From NCBI GenBank assembly GCA_039029535.1, contig JBCCFW010000026.1:1-58535 (forward strand): 58,535 nucleotides of DNA, given 5' to 3'. Both the position numbers and the translations under genes were made by a program. The stretch's first letter is position 1, and every line of letters starts with the position of its first letter. The notes below the pieces were generated by a model. That model was not told the DNA's origin. It did no database searches and was given only the letters and a program-made list of their open reading frames with translations. The DNA is from JBCCFW01 sp039029535. Lineage in GTDB: Bacteria; Acidobacteriota; JBCCFW01. This document shows positions 25,434 to 34,477 of the stretch, piece by piece.

Positions 25434-26591
25434 ATGACTTGGAAACTACCTACCCTGGGCGGTCTCGCTCTCGCCTCCTGCCTCGTGGCAGGCGTGGCGT
25501 GGGCGCAGGTCCAGGCGCCATCGACGCAGAAGTCACCTCTCGGTAGCCGCGCCAACCCGCGGCAGCTCCCCGTCAAGCCGTCTCCCGGCCCCAACCTGCC
25601 TCCGCCTGCCGGCGGCATCCTGGTGGTCGAGACGCCGGTCTTCAACGGCGGCGACATCGAGCGGGGTGAGAAGTTCACGCACGAGTTCGTCGTGAAGAAC
25701 ACGGGAACCGGCGCCCTTCACATCCACGCTAAGCCTGGCTGAGGCTGCACGCTGGCCGAGTACGACCCGGTCATCCCTCCTGGTCAGGAGGGCAAGCTCA
25801 CCGCCTCAATCGATACGAAGAAGTTCAAGGGCCCGGTCCGCAAGACCGTGACCCTCTCGAGCAACGACCCGAACAACTCCAAGATGACCCTGCGTCTCGA
25901 GGCCAACGTCCTCGTGGGCATCGACGTGAAGCCGCGTGAGAGCGTGTACTTCAAGGGTCGTCCCGGTGAGATCGAAGCTCAGAAGCTCGACCTCATCGCG
26001 TCCAACGGCGCTGCCTTCGCCGTCACCGAGCTCGAGCTCGGCGGCGACTCACTCGACGTGAGCATCGAGCCGGCTCCGGACAAGGCTCTCAAGGACAAGG
26101 ACGGCAAGACCAACGTGGGTGGCAAGAAGCCGGCCGGCGCGATCGCCGGTGGCAACTCGGCCTACACCCTGACGGTCAACGTCAAGCCCGACGCGGCCAT
26201 CGGCCAGTTGAGCCAGTCGATCGCGATCAAGACCGACCATCCCAAGTCGGACTCGCTCAAGATCACCGCTCGCGGTCGGCTCGAGGGCAACGTCACCGTC
26301 CTCCCCCAGCAGGTCTTCTTCCTCACCCAACGTGCCAAGGAGGATCCGAGCCGCCTGACGCGGCGCGTGTCCATCAAGGCCACGTCGGGAAGCATGTCGC
26401 TCGGCAAGCTCGAGGCCCCCAGCGGCTTCGAGGTCAAGTCGAACACCGTCGAAGAGGGCAAGGAGTTCTCGCTCGAGGTGAAGTACACCGGCTCGTTGGA
26501 GAAGCAGGACGCCATCCGCGACAAGCTGGTGGTCCACACCTCCGACAAGCGTCAGCCCAAGATCGAGATCCCGCTGCACGTGCGGTTCTGA
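25434..26591 (+). CDS. DUF1573 exported protein with in-frame TGA at the conserved Cys (candidate selenoprotein)
   Basis: One frame runs from ATG 25434 (GGAAGG upstream) to 26591, interrupted only by TGA at 25740-25742, codon 103. A signal peptide (residues 1-25, ending VAWAQ) precedes a DUF1573 domain. Its hallmark is a CGCT segment; here the frame reads HIHAKPG-TGA-GCTLAEYD, so TGA stands exactly where the first Cys of CGC belongs. The part after TGA (about 282 codons, VIPPGQEGKL, LSSNDPNNSKMTLRLEANV and two more beta-sandwich domains) has no start or ribosome site of its own. A GGTC-loop hairpin lies downstream. Read-through as selenocysteine would give 385 residues. Alternatives are a Cys-to-stop mutation or a sequencing error. 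A strong terminator follows the final stop. Confidence 0.7.
25775..25792 (+). promoter_or_regulatory. SECIS-like hairpin downstream of the in-frame TGA
   Basis: CCCTCCT-GGTC-AGGAGGG forms a perfect 7-bp stem with a 4-base loop GGTC. As I recall it, this is the same apical loop as the E. coli fdhF SECIS bound by SelB. The loop starts 39 bases after the TGA, slightly beyond the usual bacterial spacing of roughly 16-37 bases, and the bulged U of fdhF is absent. A weaker 5-bp stem (25753-25757 with 25769-25773, loop starting GA) falls 15 bases from the TGA and is an alternative. Confidence 0.45.
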
Positions 26592-26616
26592 TCCAAGGCC
26601 GACCTTCGGTCGAGCG

Positions 26617-26655
26617 AAAGGGTCCGTCTCCTCAGGGGGCGGGCCCTTTTCTCGT
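26617..26655 (+). terminator. Intrinsic terminator after the DUF1573 gene
   Basis: AAAGGGTCCG (26617-26626) pairs with CGGGCCCTTT (26640-26649) with one G-T pair, then TTTTCTCGTTCC. It lies 26 bases past the stop at 26591, so transcription is built to reach the end of the full-length frame, not the TGA at 25740. Confidence 0.75.
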
Positions 26656-26738
26656 TCCCGTCCAGAGACTCCTCCTCGCGGCTCTCTCTCGCCTGGCGGA
26701 AGGAGGATCACGGCAGGTTTGCGCGTCGATTTATTTTC

Positions 26739-27146
26739 GTGTGCGGTACGATCGCCCCTCATCCTCTGGGGGTGGCCGAGCGCACGACCCGCAGCCTTCG
26801 ACGACTCCGGACGGAGGTGGACCAACTCCACGAGGAGCTCGCCTCCCTGACGCAGGAGCGCCGCGTGCTGAGGCGACGCCTCGCCGAGACCGTGCATGCG
26901 CTCAGGCTCGCCGAGGCCCGCACCCTCCTGGGTCGACGAGTGCGCACCTGTCTTCCCGGTGAGCCCCCACCGGAGGGACCGACGCTCCACTGGGTGGGCG
27001 TGCTCGTTCACGCTCGAGGCGAGAAGGGCTGGGTCGACTACGGGCCGGGTCGGGGCCGCCGAGAGGTGCGGCTTCTACAGGTCGTGGAGGCAAGGTCCGA
27101 CGACTCGGAGTCGGCCGAAGCGCGCGGGACCTCATCACCTCACTGA
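26739..27146 (+). CDS. Hypothetical coiled-coil protein
   Basis: A 135-residue frame from GTG 26739; GTG 26772 (124 residues) is an equally good start because an AT-rich, promoter-like patch (GATTTATTTTC) lies right before 26739. Residues about 14-65 are a strongly charged heptad-like helix (LRRLRTEVDQLHEELASLTQ, then ERRVLRRRLAETVHALRLAE). The rest, VRTCLPGEPPPEGPTLHWVG and RGEKGWVDYGPGRGRREVRL, looks like a small beta domain. No family recognised. It stands between a terminator and a convergent redoxin gene. Confidence 0.5.
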   Translation: MCGTIAPHPLGVAERTTRSLRRLRTEVDQLHEELASLTQERRVLRRRLAETVHALRLAEARTLLGRRVRTCLPGEPPPEGPTLHWVGVLVHARGEKGWVDYGPGRGRREVRLLQVVEARSDDSESAEARGTSSPH

Positions 27147-27195
27147 GGCTGCGGCCACGACCGACTCCGTGGGGCCGGGGCCGGGCGGCGACGGC

Positions 27196-27789
27196 TCAGG
27201 CCACGCCACCACAGGCCGACGCGGCCAGGCGCTCGAGCTCACCGAGGATGAGCTGGTCCTGAGAGACCGAGGGCGAGCGTCCGGGTCGGACGAGATCGAT
27301 GCTGCCGCAGCGGTCGACGAAGATCAGGCCGGGCGCGGGATGTCGCGCACCGTCGGGGTACATCCCGAGCGGCTCGAGCAGGTCACCGTGCGGATCGCCG
27401 AGAACCGGGAACGGAAGCCGCAACGCTCTCTGGAGCTGCCGGTTCTCGCGTCGCCGATCACCGGACAGGACGACCACCTGGCCACCGGTCGCCTGGACCT
27501 CCGCGATCTTCTCCTTGAGGCTGGCGATCTGGACGACGCAGGTCCGGCACCAGGCGCCCTTGATGACGATGACCGCGATCGGTCCGCCGTCCTGGGCGAG
27601 CTTGCTGAGGGTGGTCGTCCCACCCTCGGCCCGCTGCAAGGCCACGTGCGAGCTGCGCTCGTCCTTGGCGAACGCGCGGTCGAGGGACAATCCCGCGACC
27701 AGGCCGACCAGCAGGGCGAGCCCCGACAGGCCGAGCCGGCGTCGGGCGCTCTCTCCCGACGCGCCGCGAGCCGCCCGGCTCAGCAGCAT
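27196..27789 (-). CDS. Membrane-anchored thioredoxin-fold (AhpC/TSA-type) redoxin
   Basis: A 197-residue protein with one N-terminal hydrophobic anchor (LGLSGLALLVGLVAGLSLD) and a thioredoxin-like domain outside the membrane. The active site is VIKGAWCRTCVVQIASLKE, a CxxC pair in the peroxiredoxin/TlpA position; VVLSGDRRRENRQLQRALRL and FPVLGDPHGDLLEPLGMYPD follow in the order expected of AhpC/TSA proteins. It should reduce disulfides or peroxides in the periplasm. Its ATG overlaps the end of the arsM-like gene by ten bases, so they are translationally coupled, which may link it to thiol supply for arsenic chemistry. Confidence 0.75.
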   Translation of the reverse strand: MLLSRAARGASGESARRRLGLSGLALLVGLVAGLSLDRAFAKDERSSHVALQRAEGGTTTLSKLAQDGGPIAVIVIKGAWCRTCVVQIASLKEKIAEVQATGGQVVVLSGDRRRENRQLQRALRLPFPVLGDPHGDLLEPLGMYPDGARHPAPGLIFVDRCGSIDLVRPGRSPSVSQDQLILGELERLAASACGGVA

Positions 27790-28976
27790 CCCCCGCTCTT
27801 CGTCTCGGGCTCGGGCGCCGGCGCGCAGCAGTCACTGCCCGCGCTCTCGACCGCCCCGGCTCCCTTGCTCTCCTGCGGATCGCGAATGAGCGGCTCGCCA
27901 CCCTCGGGGAACTCGGGCGCGTCGTCACGGGCGGGCAGCTCGGGCGGCGAGATCAGCTCGACGTGCTCGCTGTACGGAGCGCCGGAGTACTTGGCGAAGG
28001 TCGTGTCGCCGATGGCCATCCGCTCGCCGCGGAGCAGCACCTGACCCTCGTCGTCCTCAACCATCGCGAACGGGCCCTTGTAGACCACCGCCTGACCGAG
28101 GTCGCGACCAGCGCCCTCGGCACACTTGGTCGCCTCGACGGTGAGGCTGCGGAACTCGATGCCCTCGACGACCTGCCAGACATCGGGCTGACGCTCGAGG
28201 ATGCGCACGCCGGTGAGACCGACCTCGGCGAAGGCGTCGAGGAAGTCGGCCTCCTGGAAGGCACCGGAGATGCAGCCGCTCCACAGCTCGGGATCGTCCT
28301 GCAACTCCTGCGGCACCTCTTCGTCACAGACGATGTCGGAGATGACCGCTCGACCGCCGGGCTTGAGCACGCGGGCGATCTCATCGAAGAGCGCCGCCTT
28401 GGCGGCAGGGTCGACGAGGTTGAGCACGCAGTTGGACACGATGACGTCGATGGAGTCGTCGGCGATCATCGGGTGCTCGTTGCGCAGGCGCTCCATCTCG
28501 GCCTCGAGCTGCTCGAGGTCGGCCTCGCCCTGGACGGGGTGCTCCTTGAGCCAGGCGTCGAGCCGCTCGCGGTCGAGGAGCAGGTCCTGGATCTTGCCCT
28601 TCTTGAAGATGACGTTGTCGTGGCCGATCTTGGCCGCGATGTCGGCCTGGTGCTGACGCGCGAGGGCGAGCATGTCGTCGGTCATGTCGACGCCGATGAC
28701 CGCGCCCTCGGGGCCGACGACCTGCGAGAGCATGAAGCAGGCCTTGCCGCTTCCCGAGCCGAGGTCAAGGACGGTCTCGCCCTTGCGGACGTGCTTGGTC
28801 GGATCGCCGCAGCCGTAGTCACGCTCGACCACCTCCTGCGGGATGACCTCCAGCAGGCTCGCGTCGAAGTCGACCGGGCAGCACAGAGCGGCCTCGCGTT
28901 CCTTGGCACCGGCCGAGTAGCGGTCCTTGACCGCCTGCTCGACCGAGGACTTACCCACTCGATCCGACTCCAGCAT
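27780..28976 (-). CDS. arsM: Arsenite S-adenosylmethionine methyltransferase (ArsM family)
   Basis: A 398-residue class I methyltransferase. The SAM site is ETVLDLGSGSGKACFMLS. Cysteines expected of ArsM are present in order: RDYGCGDP, VSNCVLNLVDPAAKAALF and LWSGCISGAFQEADFL; they match the As(III)-binding positions of the family as I know them. Extra pairs occur at the N-terminus (CCPVDFD) and the far C-terminus (DCCAPAPE and terminal GGCC). The C-terminal third (about residues 260-345) is a separate conserved domain. The reaction would be stepwise methylation of trivalent arsenic. ATG 28976 has GGAG nine bases upstream; GTG 28982 is possible. The substrate assignment rests on the Cys pattern; related planctomycete methyltransferases are untested. 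Confidence 0.78.
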   Translation of the reverse strand: MLESDRVGKSSVEQAVKDRYSAGAKEREAALCCPVDFDASLLEVIPQEVVERDYGCGDPTKHVRKGETVLDLGSGSGKACFMLSQVVGPEGAVIGVDMTDDMLALARQHQADIAAKIGHDNVIFKKGKIQDLLLDRERLDAWLKEHPVQGEADLEQLEAEMERLRNEHPMIADDSIDVIVSNCVLNLVDPAAKAALFDEIARVLKPGGRAVISDIVCDEEVPQELQDDPELWSGCISGAFQEADFLDAFAEVGLTGVRILERQPDVWQVVEGIEFRSLTVEATKCAEGAGRDLGQAVVYKGPFAMVEDDEGQVLLRGERMAIGDTTFAKYSGAPYSEHVELISPPELPARDDAPEFPEGGEPLIRDPQESKGAGAVESAGSDCCAPAPEPETKSGGCC

Positions 28977-29096
28977 CAGCACGTGCTCCGGTCTCGGGCC
29001 CGGTCTCCGGGCCAGTCATGCGAGGGTAGTAGGCTAACGGTTCCGGTCGCCTCACGCACGCTCCGGCCGGTCACGACCCGACCACGGACTCCCGCC

Positions 29097-30560
<1,464 letters not shown>

Positions 30561-30728
30561 CCCTCTTGGCAGCCTCACCAGCCCTCCGCGTCAGCGTCCG
30601 TCCGAGGTGGTAGGTTCTGCCCATGCCTGGCTCACGTGATCACGGCCCTTGCGGCCATGTTCCGTCACCCGTGCGTCCGGCGGCCGAGGCTTGGGCAACC
30701 TCGGCAAGGAAGGAGCGTCGGCACGAGC

Positions 30729-32867
30729 ATGAGCGACGAGAGCGCACGCCCACCGTCGTCGACGGACGGTCCTGACTCGGGCTCACACACGGCGGTGAAC
30801 CCCGACTCGCCCGCGAGGAGCTCAGCGTCCCTCGAAGCGGCGGGGACGAGCTCCGGTCTCGCGCTCTCGGTCCCCTTCAAGATCTTCCTGGGCAACATCT
30901 GCTTGCTCATCGTCGTCCTCGTCACCGTCATGGCCATCGTGCGGGTGCGCACGGCAGCGGTGGGACGCGAGGCCATCGACCTGTCCATGCTCCGGATGGA
31001 CAAGGTCCTCTCCACCTTCGTTCAGGAGAACGTCGAGCAGGGCCTGGAGGGAGCCCGGCGCCTGGCCGAGGAGCCGTCCCTCCGAGCGGTGCTCGCGACC
31101 GGTGACCCCGGTACCGTCGCGAGCTTTCTCGCCACGGCCGTGAACCGCTTCGACGCCACCTACCTCGTGGCGCTCGACACGAGCGGACAGGTGCTGGCGC
31201 GCACGGATCGTCCCGAGATGGTCGGTGAGGACCTGAGCTCGACCTCGCCGCTCTACTCCGACCCGCTGGCCGGTCACTCGATCACGGGCCTGGAGCCGCG
31301 AGGCACGAACCTCACCCGCGTGGCCGCCGTGCCGGTGACCGACATGAGCCAGCGTCTGCTCGGCGTCCTGGTCGTCGCCACGCCGTTCGGTCGTGACATC
31401 GTCATGCGATCACGCGACGTCACCAGCGCGAACGTGAGCCTCCTCACCGAGCCGCGCGACCAGCTCTTGCTCCGCGAGAGCAGCCTGGGCAGTGACCAGG
31501 CGGAGGCCTTGCGCGATCACCTGCTCGAGCTGTCGAGCATCGACGAGTCGGTCGTCGGCAAGACGGTGGGACCATTCGAGATCGACCTCCTTCAAGACCC
31601 GACGACGGTCATCGCGCAGCCCCTCGGCACGGTCGCGGGCGAGCGCATCGGGTACCTCGTGGCGTCGCGCTCACTTCATCGCGAGACGGCGCCCTACCGT
31701 CGTCTCCGCGAGACGATCTTGTGGACGTCCCTGCTCGCGATCCCTCTGGCCGGATTGATCTCGTTCGTGCTGGCACGCCGGATCACGCGTCCACTGAGCT
31801 CGCTGGTGGACGCGACCGAGCGTGTCATCGACGGTCACCTCGACATCACGCTGCCCCAGCGTGGCCGCGACGAGATCGGGCTGCTGTCGAGCTCGCTGGG
31901 GCGACTCATCGTCCAGCTCCGGCAGAACCGCGACCTGGTCAGCTACCTCCGACAGCTCAAGCCGGAGGCCATGACCGAGCTCCATGGAACCTTCGGCAAC
32001 TTCGCTCTCGACGGCGGCCGATCCCAAGACCGATTCGCGCCGATCGAGCCGGGCACGACGCTGACCAACCGCTACTACATCCACTCGCGTCTGGGCCGCG
32101 GCGGCATGGGCGAGGTCTTCCGGGCTCAGGACCGCGAGCTCGAGGAGCAGGTGGCCATCAAGGTCATCCGTGGCGACGTGGCCTCGGATCCGAAGGTGCT
32201 CGAGCGCTTCAAGTCGGAGATCCGGCTGGCGCGTCGCATCGCCCATCCACGAGTGCTGAGGGTTCACGAGCTCGGCGAGGCGGCGGGCAACTACTACATC
32301 ACCATGGAGCTCTTCGAGGGGACGACTCTCCGAGACCTGCTCGAACGCTCCCGACCCATCCCACCGGGTCCCGCCTTGAACTTGGCGATGCAGGCCTGTG
32401 CCGGGCTGGAGGCCGCTCACGAGCAAGGGGTCATCCACCGTGACGTCAAGCCGGCCAACATGCTGGTCAACGAGGCGGGCCAGCTCAAGATCATGGACTT
32501 CGGCATCTCGCGCTTGGCCGACGCGAAGGGTGTCACCAAGACGGGCGGGATCATCGGCACGCCGGAGTACATGAGCCCCGAGCAGGCCCAGGGTCAGCCC
32601 CTCGATCACCGGACCGACATCTACGCTCTCGGCCTGGTGTTCTACGAGATGTTCTGCGGTCGCCTGCCCTTCGAGGGCTCGACTCCCCTCGCGCTTCTCA
32701 TGGCGCGCGTGCAGGACGACCCGTACCCTCCCGAAGCGGCCAACCCCGACCTGCCCTCACGTCTGTGCAAGATCCTCCGGAAGATGCTCCAGCGTGACCG
32801 CGAGCAGCGTCACGCGGATCTCGCCGAGCTGTCGGCAGACCTGGACCGACTCACGGACATGAGGTGA
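30729..32867 (+). CDS. Sensor Ser/Thr protein kinase (periplasmic sensor, HAMP, kinase)
   Basis: A protein of about 712 residues laid out like a sensor histidine kinase but ending in a Ser/Thr kinase. A first membrane segment (about 50-72, GNICLLIVVLVTVMAIVRV) is followed by a periplasmic Cache-like sensor (to about 325), with VNRFDATYLVALDTSGQVLA and a later VAAVPVTDMSQRLLGVLVVA. A second segment (about 330-350) leads to HAMP (ARRITRPLSSLVDATERVID). The kinase begins near 450: RLGRGGMGEVFRAQ, catalytic Lys in VAIKVI, HRDVKPANML, MDFGISRLAD and GTPEYMSPEQ are all intact. ATG 30729 was chosen because translation upstream looks non-coding; SD GGAAGGAG is 14 bases away, so the start is uncertain. 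larB follows after 7 bases. Confidence 0.87.
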   Translation: MSDESARPPSSTDGPDSGSHTAVNPDSPARSSASLEAAGTSSGLALSVPFKIFLGNICLLIVVLVTVMAIVRVRTAAVGREAIDLSMLRMDKVLSTFVQENVEQGLEGARRLAEEPSLRAVLATGDPGTVASFLATAVNRFDATYLVALDTSGQVLARTDRPEMVGEDLSSTSPLYSDPLAGHSITGLEPRGTNLTRVAAVPVTDMSQRLLGVLVVATPFGRDIVMRSRDVTSANVSLLTEPRDQLLLRESSLGSDQAEALRDHLLELSSIDESVVGKTVGPFEIDLLQDPTTVIAQPLGTVAGERIGYLVASRSLHRETAPYRRLRETILWTSLLAIPLAGLISFVLARRITRPLSSLVDATERVIDGHLDITLPQRGRDEIGLLSSSLGRLIVQLRQNRDLVSYLRQLKPEAMTELHGTFGNFALDGGRSQDRFAPIEPGTTLTNRYYIHSRLGRGGMGEVFRAQDRELEEQVAIKVIRGDVASDPKVLERFKSEIRLARRIAHPRVLRVHELGEAAGNYYITMELFEGTTLRDLLERSRPIPPGPALNLAMQACAGLEAAHEQGVIHRDVKPANMLVNEAGQLKIMDFGISRLADAKGVTKTGGIIGTPEYMSPEQAQGQPLDHRTDIYALGLVFYEMFCGRLPFEGSTPLALLMARVQDDPYPPEAANPDLPSRLCKILRKMLQRDREQRHADLAELSADLDRLTDMR

Positions 32868-32874
32868 CGAGCAC

Positions 32875-33687
32875 GTGACGACCCCCAACGAAGAGTACTT
32901 GCAGGGACTGCTCGGCGAGGTGGCCGACGGTCGCGTCAGCCCGAGCGATGCCTTCGAGCAGCTCCGTCGTCTTCCCGGCGAGGACATCGGCGTCGCCCGC
33001 CTCGACGCCCATCGCCGACAGCGCTCCGGCCTCCCCGAGGTCGTCTTCGGCTCGGGCAAGAGTCCCGAGCAGGTGGCAGCCATCGTCGATCGCATGCGCG
33101 GTCACGGAACGCCGGTGCTCGTCACGCGGCTCTCGCCGGAAGCTCACGCTGCTTGTGGCGAAGCGTTGGACGCAGGCAAGGGCGGCCCTGGTCGCTACGA
33201 CCCCGTGTCGCGCACCTGGCTCTGGAACGACGGCCCCATCGAGATCACGGGTGAGGGAACGATCGTCGTCGCCTGCGCCGGCACCTCGGACCTGCCCGTC
33301 GCCGAGGAAGCAGCCATCACCGCCGAGGCCTTCGGCAACCGCGTGGAGCGCGTCGTCGACGTGGGCGTCGCCGGCATCCATCGCACCTTCTCTTCGCTCG
33401 ACACCCTGCGCTCGGCGCGGGTGCTCGTCGTGGTGGCGGGGATGGAGGGGGCCTTGCCGTCGGTGGTGGCGGGTCTCGTGTCCTGCCCCGTCATCGCCGT
33501 GCCGACGAGCGTGGGATACGGCGCGAGCTTCGGTGGCCTGGCAGCGCTGCTGGGCATGCTGAATTCGTGTGCTCCAGGAGTCAGTGTCGTGAACATCGAC
33601 AACGGCTTCGGCGGGGCCTGCGCCGCGTCGCTCATCAACCATCCGGTCGGTGGGTCGGTCGAAGAGTCTTCCGAGGAAACCCCGTGA
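32875..33687 (+). CDS. larB: Nickel-pincer cofactor biosynthesis protein LarB
   Basis: A 270-residue LarB (PurE-like carboxylase). LarB carboxylates and hydrolyses nicotinic acid adenine dinucleotide to start synthesis of the nickel-pincer nucleotide (NPN) of lactate racemase LarA and relatives. Family features are EVVFGSGKSPEQVAAI, VVACAGTSDLPVAEEAAITA, VVDVGVAGIHR, and VVVAGMEGALPSVVAGLV with VIAVPTSVGYGASFGGLAAL, then VVNIDNGFGG near the end. Start is GTG 32875, only 7 bases after the kinase stop. Its stop overlaps the larC start (GTGA at 33684-33687), so kinase, larB and larC form one operon. Confidence 0.92.
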   Translation: MTTPNEEYLQGLLGEVADGRVSPSDAFEQLRRLPGEDIGVARLDAHRRQRSGLPEVVFGSGKSPEQVAAIVDRMRGHGTPVLVTRLSPEAHAACGEALDAGKGGPGRYDPVSRTWLWNDGPIEITGEGTIVVACAGTSDLPVAEEAAITAEAFGNRVERVVDVGVAGIHRTFSSLDTLRSARVLVVVAGMEGALPSVVAGLVSCPVIAVPTSVGYGASFGGLAALLGMLNSCAPGVSVVNIDNGFGGACAASLINHPVGGSVEESSEETP

Positions 33688-34412
33688 GTCGACACCTTCA
33701 CCTCGACCTGGTCGGCGGCATCGCCGGTGACATGACGGTGGCGGCCCTGCTCGATGCGGGCGCCTCGTTCGACTCCTTGCGCGACATGCTCGGCTCGTCG
33801 GGGCTCCCGATGGTCGAGGTCAGCGCCGAGAAGCTGTGGAAGGGCGGGCTCGCCGGGACGAAGTTCGACGTCGCCGCCGAGGAGCAGCCGCCGTCGCGTC
33901 ACTGGAAGGACATCCGTGGCTTGCTCGAAGACAGCAAGCTGTCCGACCCCGTGAAGGCGCGCTCGGTGTCGATCTTCGAGCGACTCGCGGTCGCGGAGGC
34001 GGAGACCCACGGCTGCACGCCGGAGGAGGTCCACTTCCACGAGGTCGGCGCGATGGACTCCATCGTCGACATCGTCGGTGCCGCCGCGTGCCTCGACCTC
34101 CTCGAGGTGTCGAGCTTCTCCTGCGGGACCGTGCCCATCTGCGAGGGCCGCGTGAAGACCGAGCACGGGGTCCTGCCGCTGCCGGCTCCGGCGACGGCCC
34201 GCCTGCTCGAGGGCTTCGAGCTGATGGAGATCCCTGGCGGGCTCGAGACCGTCACGCCGACCGGTGCCGCGATCTTGGCCGAGCTCTGCCCCGACGGTTC
34301 GGGTCCGCGACCGACCACGGTGCAGCAGGCGACGGGAACGGGGCTGGGGACGGCGGAGCTGCCGGACCGACCGAACGTGCTGCGGGTCTTGGTGGGTGAG
34401 CTGCGGGGTTGA
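33684..34412 (+). CDS. larC: LarC N-terminal domain only (short nickel-insertion protein)
   Basis: A 242-residue LarC homologue. It begins RHLHLDLVGGIAGDMTVAAL and has CTPEEVHFHEVGAMDSIVDI with VGAAACLDLL and VKTEHGVLPLPAPATARLLE, all LarC signatures with the conserved histidines. It ends right after DRPNVLRVLVGELRG. Full LarC proteins are about 400 residues and continue with a second domain (LarC2) that binds CTP in the nickel-inserting cyclometallase. That domain is absent from this gene and from the following 2.9 kb. GTG 33684 overlaps the larB stop. Either this lineage uses a split or reduced LarC, or larC2 lies elsewhere. Confidence 0.88.
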   Translation: MSRHLHLDLVGGIAGDMTVAALLDAGASFDSLRDMLGSSGLPMVEVSAEKLWKGGLAGTKFDVAAEEQPPSRHWKDIRGLLEDSKLSDPVKARSVSIFERLAVAEAETHGCTPEEVHFHEVGAMDSIVDIVGAAACLDLLEVSSFSCGTVPICEGRVKTEHGVLPLPAPATARLLEGFELMEIPGGLETVTPTGAAILAELCPDGSGPRPTTVQQATGTGLGTAELPDRPNVLRVLVGELRG

Positions 34413-34477
34413 CCCCACGAGCCGAGCTACCATCGAGCCCCTCTGGACCCTCTCGATCCGTCCGTCAGGGGAAGCTC

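Noticed and set aside
25740..25742. Reading TGA as tryptophan (alternative genetic code) to explain the broken DUF1573 frame
   Set aside because: Other genes here use TGA as the normal stop (for example in every ATGA overlap of the 49-55 kb operon), and the residue expected is Cys, not Trp.
27963..29096. N-terminal extension of the OYE gene by 378 codons
   Set aside because: The extension runs antisense through arsM. The OYE family begins at about MWRPPEKIRH (29097), so the extension is not coding.
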